Shown in pieces: positions 59,770 to 64,000 of a stretch of DNA of 64,000 bases. Position numbers and translations under genes: made by a program. Below the pieces are notes generated by a model that was given only the letters and a program-made list of their open reading frames with translations, searched no databases and was not told the origin of the DNA. This DNA comes from Glandiceps talaboti (lineage: Eukaryota > Hemichordata > Enteropneusta > Spengelidae). The stretch lies in the NCBI RefSeq assembly GCF_964340395.1, contig NC_135556.1:129001-193000 (forward strand), in the 5' to 3' direction. How positions within the stretch are numbered: the first letter of the stretch is position 1; each line of letters starts with the position of its first letter.

Positions 59770-60120
59770 ATGACATCACCATCAAATCTAGGAAATTCTT
59801 ACACACCTCTAGGATATGCACTTAATGATCTCAGAGATATTAACGCAACAAATTTATCCGAACAACATAATAATAAAGATTTTGTTTTAAGATATAATCA
59901 TGAGTCTAAAACATATACTCTTTACCCTTGTCTCAAGAAAAGTAACTTGAGTAATGACTTGAAAGACTTGAGTAATGACTTGAATGACTTGAGTAATGAC
60001 TTGAATGACTTGAATGACTTGAGACAACATGTATGTGAACTTGTTAAAGAACTTTCTCAAGATATTGAAAAAAATAATTTGAAAAGACTTGAAAAGACAA
60101 ATATTTTATATATATATTAG
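59770..60120 (+). CDS. Third LNDLRDIN-module protein, intact, with NDL repeats
   Basis: Intact 116-residue frame. The N terminus MTSPSNLGNSYTPLGYALND continues into the LRDINATNLS module shared with 31014 and 32050. The DNA of 59812-59893 differs from 31058-31139 at only two of 82 positions. After the module comes a repetitive segment of SNDLNDLND-type units (59951-60029), then a short charged tail with ELVKELSQDIEKNN that echoes the tail of the preceding gene. Upstream is an AT-only ATATATATA run. No known domain. The module may be a shared targeting or interaction tag; that is an inference. Confidence 0.65.
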   Translation: MTSPSNLGNSYTPLGYALNDLRDINATNLSEQHNNKDFVLRYNHESKTYTLYPCLKKSNLSNDLKDLSNDLNDLSNDLNDLNDLRQHVCELVKELSQDIEKNNLKRLEKTNILYIY

Positions 60121-60128
60121 TGTAAAAA

Positions 60129-60566
60129 ATGAGTGATACAGAAAGTGTAACACAACCCAAAGTAGAAACTCAAGTAGAGACTGTTACTACAAACAGTAAA
60201 ACTAAAAATCCAGGTAGAGTTGCATGGGGAAAAAAATTAGCAGTAATTTCAGCTGTAGCAAAAAAACGAAAAAAATCAAAAACAATAGTACCGTTAGTCG
60301 ATAGCGCCAAATCAATGGAATCAATAGAGGCAACTAAGGCAACCGAGTCAGACAATAAAAGCTCGCAATTTAATAGTACTAATACTATGGTTTTATTAAC
60401 TCTTGGTTCATTAGTAATTGGGGCAGCTGGTTTATATTATAAAAGACAATGGTTTTTACAATCAAGTGATATCGCAAGCATCAAGTCGTCATCAGAGTCT
60501 AAACAATTAACAACATTAGAACCAGTTAAAAATAAAGCTCCGCAAGCTCTATTTGAAATGGAATAA
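60129..60566 (+). CDS. Basic single-pass membrane protein
   Basis: Intact 145-residue frame starting 8 bp after the previous stop. The N-terminal half has a basic stretch, NPGRVAWGKKLA (27-39) and KKRKKSK (45-51). A Ser/Thr-rich linker leads to a single membrane helix at about 87-104 (TMVLLTLGSLVIGAAGLYY), then a short soluble tail. The NP-x-RV-x-x-GKKLA word is one I recall from small proteins of invertebrate Polinton-like elements. A role linking DNA or core to a membrane is conceivable but unproven. Confidence 0.6.
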   Translation: MSDTESVTQPKVETQVETVTTNSKTKNPGRVAWGKKLAVISAVAKKRKKSKTIVPLVDSAKSMESIEATKATESDNKSSQFNSTNTMVLLTLGSLVIGAAGLYYKRQWFLQSSDIASIKSSSESKQLTTLEPVKNKAPQALFEME

Positions 60567-60615
60567 TATGGAACATTAATTATTTGATTTTTTATATATA
60601 TATATACAATATACA

Positions 60616-60858
60616 ATGACAGACTATACTAAACTAATCGTGAATGGTCTATATGATGGTGCAGTTTTATCTGCTTTAACAATAACTAATAGTTTTATAC
60701 TTGACAAGACTATAAAGATGGCTCCAGACAGTCCTAAAACAAGTACTTCATTCAAAAAGTTTGCTTCTCTCGCAATAGCTGTGAGTGGAGCAGTATTAGA
60801 GAAAGATCTGTTGGAACAAAGAAATATGTTACCAGTTGATCCTTATAAAGGATATTAA
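60616..60858 (+). CDS. Small hydrophobic protein
   Basis: Intact 80-residue frame, preceded by TATATATATATATACAATATACA. Two moderately hydrophobic stretches (LYDGAVLSALTITNSFIL and FASLAIAVSGAVL) separated by a polar loop suggest a small membrane protein. Lies in series with two other membrane proteins. No family recognised. Confidence 0.5.
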   Translation: MTDYTKLIVNGLYDGAVLSALTITNSFILDKTIKMAPDSPKTSTSFKKFASLAIAVSGAVLEKDLLEQRNMLPVDPYKGY

Positions 60859-60930
60859 AAAAGAATATAAAGGATATTAAAAAAGAATATTAAAAAGAAA
60901 TGTAATATAATTTAATATAATATATCTTAA

Positions 60931-60944
60931 TAGTATATATACTA
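60931..60944 (+). promoter_or_regulatory. Palindromic TAGTATATATACTA motif
   Basis: Exact match to the 14-mer upstream of the integrase at 33345-33358, here 6 bp before the ATG at 60951. Confidence 0.55.
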
Positions 60945-60950
60945 TACATA

Positions 60951-61363
60951 ATGGGTGCAGCTGTTGCGATGATAGTTGGTGGAGCTATTTTAAATGCAAC
61001 TGCCTTTGTTGGTGGTAGTTATGTAGCTAAGGCAGCTTCAGGCGGCGTCGATATGAAAGAAGAACATGAAAAAGAATTAAAGAGACATGATTTAGCTTTG
61101 GAGAATTTCAATAAAGATCGAGAAGTATGGTTGGAACATAGGCAAAAAGTACTAGATTTTATAGCGAAACAAAAACATTTAGATGTTCATGCGAGACAAA
61201 ATCTGGTTCTGACTGATCAAAACTTAAATTTATATCTTGAATTTCATCACAAGTCTTGAAAATGAACCCGAATTTAGTGACTATTATCAACCTTCTGATG
61301 ATATGAAGTTATATATTAGCTGGTGGTGGAATATTATTAGTTTATTTAACAAAAAAAATATAA
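60951..61363 (+). pseudogene. Conserved membrane/coiled-coil protein with broken C terminus
   Basis: The first frame (60951-61259, 102 codons) has a glycine/alanine-rich hydrophobic N terminus (GAAVAMIVGGAILNATAF) and a highly charged helix with KRHDLALENFNKDREVWLEH and RQKVLDFIAKQ. I recall this ERKRHDLA-type protein as very common in invertebrate Polinton-like loci. In those relatives a conserved SDFYHPS-like segment and a final membrane helix follow. Here the corresponding PEFSDYYQPSDDMK and AGGGILLVYLTKK words are found in other frames at about 61266-61363, so two frameshifts have displaced the C terminus. Confidence 0.65.
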
Positions 61364-61417
61364 TATAATATAATATAATAAACTAATAAACTAATAAACT
61401 AATAAACTAACTATATA

Positions 61418-62092
61418 ATGGAATGTCAATTATATAAACGAAATCGTGTAGCAACTGTAGCCAGTGATCGTACTAACATTTTCAGTACACTTTGTTGTGA
61501 TTTAATGAACAAAAAAATAAACAAACAAAAAATGGTATAACATCATACATTGTAACATATGTAGAAAATTCAATATACCTCATGATGATATTTGTAAAAA
61601 CATTTGTGGTAAGATCTATGGAAGGTTTCACTGTTTTGACTGCTGTAATTCATTAAACAAACCTTTAGATAAATCTTTAGATGAATCTTTAGATGGAAAC
61701 TTTGAACATGGTCAAAGAAAACAAAAAAGTCGAAGCATCTATAACCCTAAAAACCATATTAAAAAAGTTTTAAAAAAATATAAACTAAATTATTATCTTT
61801 TAAGAACTGTTACTATAATATTTTCATCAATTGATGAAGTTTATATAGATCCAACACGATATCGATCACTCAACTTTAGCGTAGTTATAACAGCAATTCT
61901 ATTATATTTAGGAGAATATCAGGAAGCTGCACTAATACCAGAGTTGAAAATGGAAGCATTTTCGCAGAATCAAATGCAGAATATCTAGAGATAGTGAGAT
62001 TTAGTTGGTGGCGTTTACGATGGCGTCAAATCTTTTTAAAACTGAAGTTAAATAAATCAACAAAATTAATATTTAACCAGGTGAGAGAATGA
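61418..62092 (+). pseudogene. Cys-rich putative zinc-binding protein, frameshifted
   Basis: The ATG at 61418 opens 40 codons ending at 61540. An overlapping frame, open to 61988, has a cluster of cysteines (HCNICRKF, DDICKNICGK, FHCFDCC) suited to binding one or two zinc ions, followed by a Leu/Asp repeat (three PLDKSLDESLD-like words) and a helical body. A third frame extends to 62092 with LEIVRFSWWRLRWRQIF. It therefore looks like one gene of about 220 codons with two frameshifts. It is preceded by ACTAATAAA direct repeats (61379-61408). Family not recognised. Confidence 0.45.
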
Positions 62093-62364
62093 TCAATAAA
62101 TTATGATATAACTATTATTTAATTATTGTTTAACTGTTATTTAACATTTTTTTCCATTAATTTTTGTTTTACTACATCAATAGATAATAGAAGAATGGTC
62201 ATAGCAACATTTGACCCTCCTCTCAATTGATTTCATAAAATACTACACCCCACACCCCCAACCAAAATTCTCACCCTCGCCGGCCAAACCCCACAAGTAT
62301 TACTGAAGAAAAAGAATACTTTTATTTGCCTATACGGCTTGGCATGGAGGAGTGGTTTTACATT
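62093..62364. other. Convergent intergenic region
   Basis: Lies between converging genes. Contains a C-rich patch (CACCCCACACCCCC, about 62247) unlike the rest of the element. No gene seen. Confidence 0.5.
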
Positions 62365-62829
62365 TTAGTGATAGAGATTTAAATGAAAATCCATTAGAGT
62401 ATAATTAAAATACGAATTATTTGGATTTCTCGTAGATTTTTTTAATCCACATGAAACAACTATTAATGGGAGTTTATTTGTAATAATCTCATCTATCATT
62501 CTGTTAGGAGCGTAAGTATAATAAAGTTCGTTAAGAGTTATTGGATTATTAAGACAAATCCATAATCCAGGACCGTAATAAGAACGGATTTCCTGATATC
62601 GAGTAATCAAAAATGGTTTTTCTGTTGGAACTTCTCTCCATTTGATTGTAGGAATTTCTTGGATCCTTCTTTTTTCATTTAAAATATCTAATAATAAATC
62701 CTCACCATTCTCTGAAGGATTAGCAATAGCAGGATCAAGCAGAGAGTGTGAACTAAGAGGACTAAGTGAACTTGATTCAATTGTGTCGTCTTCGAAAATG
62801 ATTGAATTTTGACTTTGTTCGTTTGACAT
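62365..62829 (-). CDS. Possible OB-fold ssDNA-binding protein
   Basis: Intact 154-residue frame on the minus strand, facing the other right-hand genes. The first 40 residues are acidic and Ser-rich, as if disordered. Then KPFLITRYQEIRSYYGPGLW is followed by a central YAPNRMIDEII, LPLIVVSCGLKKS and a C-terminal FNYTLMDFHL. A Y/F-L-I-T/S...YG start, a later basic patch and a terminal F-x-L strand resemble the RPA-like single-stranded DNA-binding proteins I recall from invertebrate mobile elements. The match is loose and an unrelated accessory protein is possible. Confidence 0.4.
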   Translation of the reverse strand: MSNEQSQNSIIFEDDTIESSSLSPLSSHSLLDPAIANPSENGEDLLLDILNEKRRIQEIPTIKWREVPTEKPFLITRYQEIRSYYGPGLWICLNNPITLNELYYTYAPNRMIDEIITNKLPLIVVSCGLKKSTRNPNNSYFNYTLMDFHLNLYH

Positions 62830-62899
62830 TTTGAATTTATGCTACACTTGTATGTATATACATATCTCTTTTATTTGTTTAATTGAGCGCATGATGTAT

Positions 62900-63070
62900 A
62901 TTAATGCTTTATTTGCCTTAAAACTAGTGAAATAAGAGGTATGTCGTTTTAAACTGGTTTAAACTGGTTCTAAAATTAATTTTAATACAGTTTTAAGACT
63001 TAATTTGCTTTATAATAAGTGAAATATGGGGGATGTCGTTAAAGCGATCCTAAAATCCTATTTATAATAC
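62900..63070. repeat. Short diverged direct repeat at the element's right edge
   Basis: TAGTGAAATAAGAGGTATGTCGTTTT (about 62927) is partly repeated as AAGTGAAATATGGGGGATGTCG (about 63017). TTTAAACTGGTTTAAACTGG also repeats locally. It could mark the edge of the element but I cannot match it to the left side, where the end is lost. Confidence 0.4.
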
Positions 63071-64000
63071 TACTCTGGGTCTATAGTAAACAGTCTACAT
63101 GTGCACAGTGGAAGCCGCCAAATTAGTCGACGTCAATGTATCTAGCCGGGGGGGGGGGGCAAAAAGTTATAGATGTTTTTTACGTCGATCTTTAGGCTCA
63201 TAGTTCCAGTTTCATACAATTAAATTTCAGCATTACGTGAGTTATAAGTATTTTGACTTAATATTTGCACAGGGTACACACCTTCCCGAATGATCATGTT
63301 GATATGTTGTTTCTCCTCCAAACCAAGATTAAAGGGGAAGTATCTCCCCAAGTATACGTCACAGCCTAATATGAGACCTCGCTTACAAAGCCCACATCTA
63401 TATGTAAAGAAATGTTTCCATTGTAGTATTTTAATGTAGTGTGCAATACAATTGTGCAGCTCCAGAATGGGGAGGGGGATACTGTTTACTTTCACAAAGA
63501 AAAATCTATGTCGAGTATTGGGAGTAAGGGCTATAAAAATTCTCGAGTTCACTTCTGGTGGGGGCATGCATTTGTTTGAGAGCGTGAAGTAAGTAAGTAT
63601 TTGCCATTTTAATGTAAGGTCTAACAGTATTTGTCTGTGAAGCAAAACTAGCCGAAGATTTAAATTATTTATGTATTCATTTACTCTAATTTGAACAGTA
63701 TAAAGTGTGAAATGTAGCCAGTAACTATAGTGTGGTCGTTCATATATTTATATGTCTAAATATACATTAACTTGGACCCCACACAGATAAGAGAGTTGAT
63801 TTGTTGTAGGTACTACAATGATAATACTGTCTTGTAAAACTATTGCATATGTCAATGAGAGTCAAATAGTCTACATGTATTGTACGAGAGACTATGGTAT
63901 TGAGAGTGTGAAAGATCGCGATAGAGGGCGTCATGATCGAAAAATCAATGATGGTGGTCATCTGAGTTTTACACGTACGAGGTCAGAGACCTCTCGAATA
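63071..64000. other. Right flank, no supported gene
   Basis: Contains a G run at about 63149-63159. Minus-strand frames at 63220-63645 (141 codons) and 63767-63961 (64 codons) show no domain. The first has a few Cys residues but no recognisable motif; I leave both uncalled. Confidence 0.4.

Larger units (their letters stand above)
57056..62900. mobile_element. Right segment of the Polinton/adintovirus-like element
   Basis: Contains the capsid, packaging ATPase and accessory genes that complement the left segment, with no gene family duplicated except the LNDLRDIN module. This supports one element split by the 37657-57055 insertion. The right terminus is not defined; recognisable genes stop at 62829. 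Confidence 0.8.

Noticed and set aside
63220-63645. 141-codon minus-strand frame as a gene
   Set aside because: No domain, promoter or neighbour support; composition is like the surrounding non-coding DNA.

Overview
The window is eukaryotic nuclear DNA, most likely from a marine invertebrate; I cannot fix the phylum. It is AT-rich and dominated by tandem and dispersed repeats, with spliced-looking fragments, LINE remains and microsatellites. Its most informative content is a decayed but largely recognisable integrated virus or giant transposon of the Polinton/Maverick-adintovirus lineage. Homology statements rest on my recollection of these families, not on a search.

Layout. 1-19505: a huge array of ~10-11 bp A-tract/ACCGGT units organised in 1.04-2.6 kb higher-order repeats. 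19506-22640: divergent copies of the same family, mainly in the opposite orientation. 22640-25405: a ~121 bp satellite packed with AGGTCA half-sites. 25440-28376: more inverted ACCGGT-type sequence, largely a segmental duplicate of 19.5-22.3 kb. 28377-37656: left part of the viral element, with truncated PolB, a C2H2 zinc-finger protein and a penton-like protein on the minus strand, then plus-strand genes including a chromodomain integrase and several membrane or unknown proteins. 37657-57055: a ~19.4 kb insertion bounded by ~62 bp imperfect inverted repeats, apparently interrupting the end of one viral gene. It holds a foldback element, duplicated non-coding DNA, exon-like fragments, a 5'-truncated LINE and a 5 kb GCTACC minisatellite. 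57056-62900: the viral element resumes in the same orientation with the major capsid protein, a packaging ATPase with an internal deletion, small membrane proteins, a Cys-rich gene and a minus-strand gene that may encode an OB-fold protein. 62900-64000: flank with no convincing gene.

Together the viral genes give a virion-forming set (double-jelly-roll capsid, penton-like protein, FtsK/HerA-type ATPase) plus replication and integration functions (protein-primed PolB, retroviral-type integrase). Most left-half genes carry frameshifts or stops, PolB is cut off at the satellite, and the ATPase has lost the stretch between Walker A and Walker B. The capsid gene and several small genes are intact. 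No terminal inverted repeat of the viral element itself was found. Many long open frames in 1-19.5 kb and 51.7-56.8 kb are by-products of tandem repeats and are not genes.
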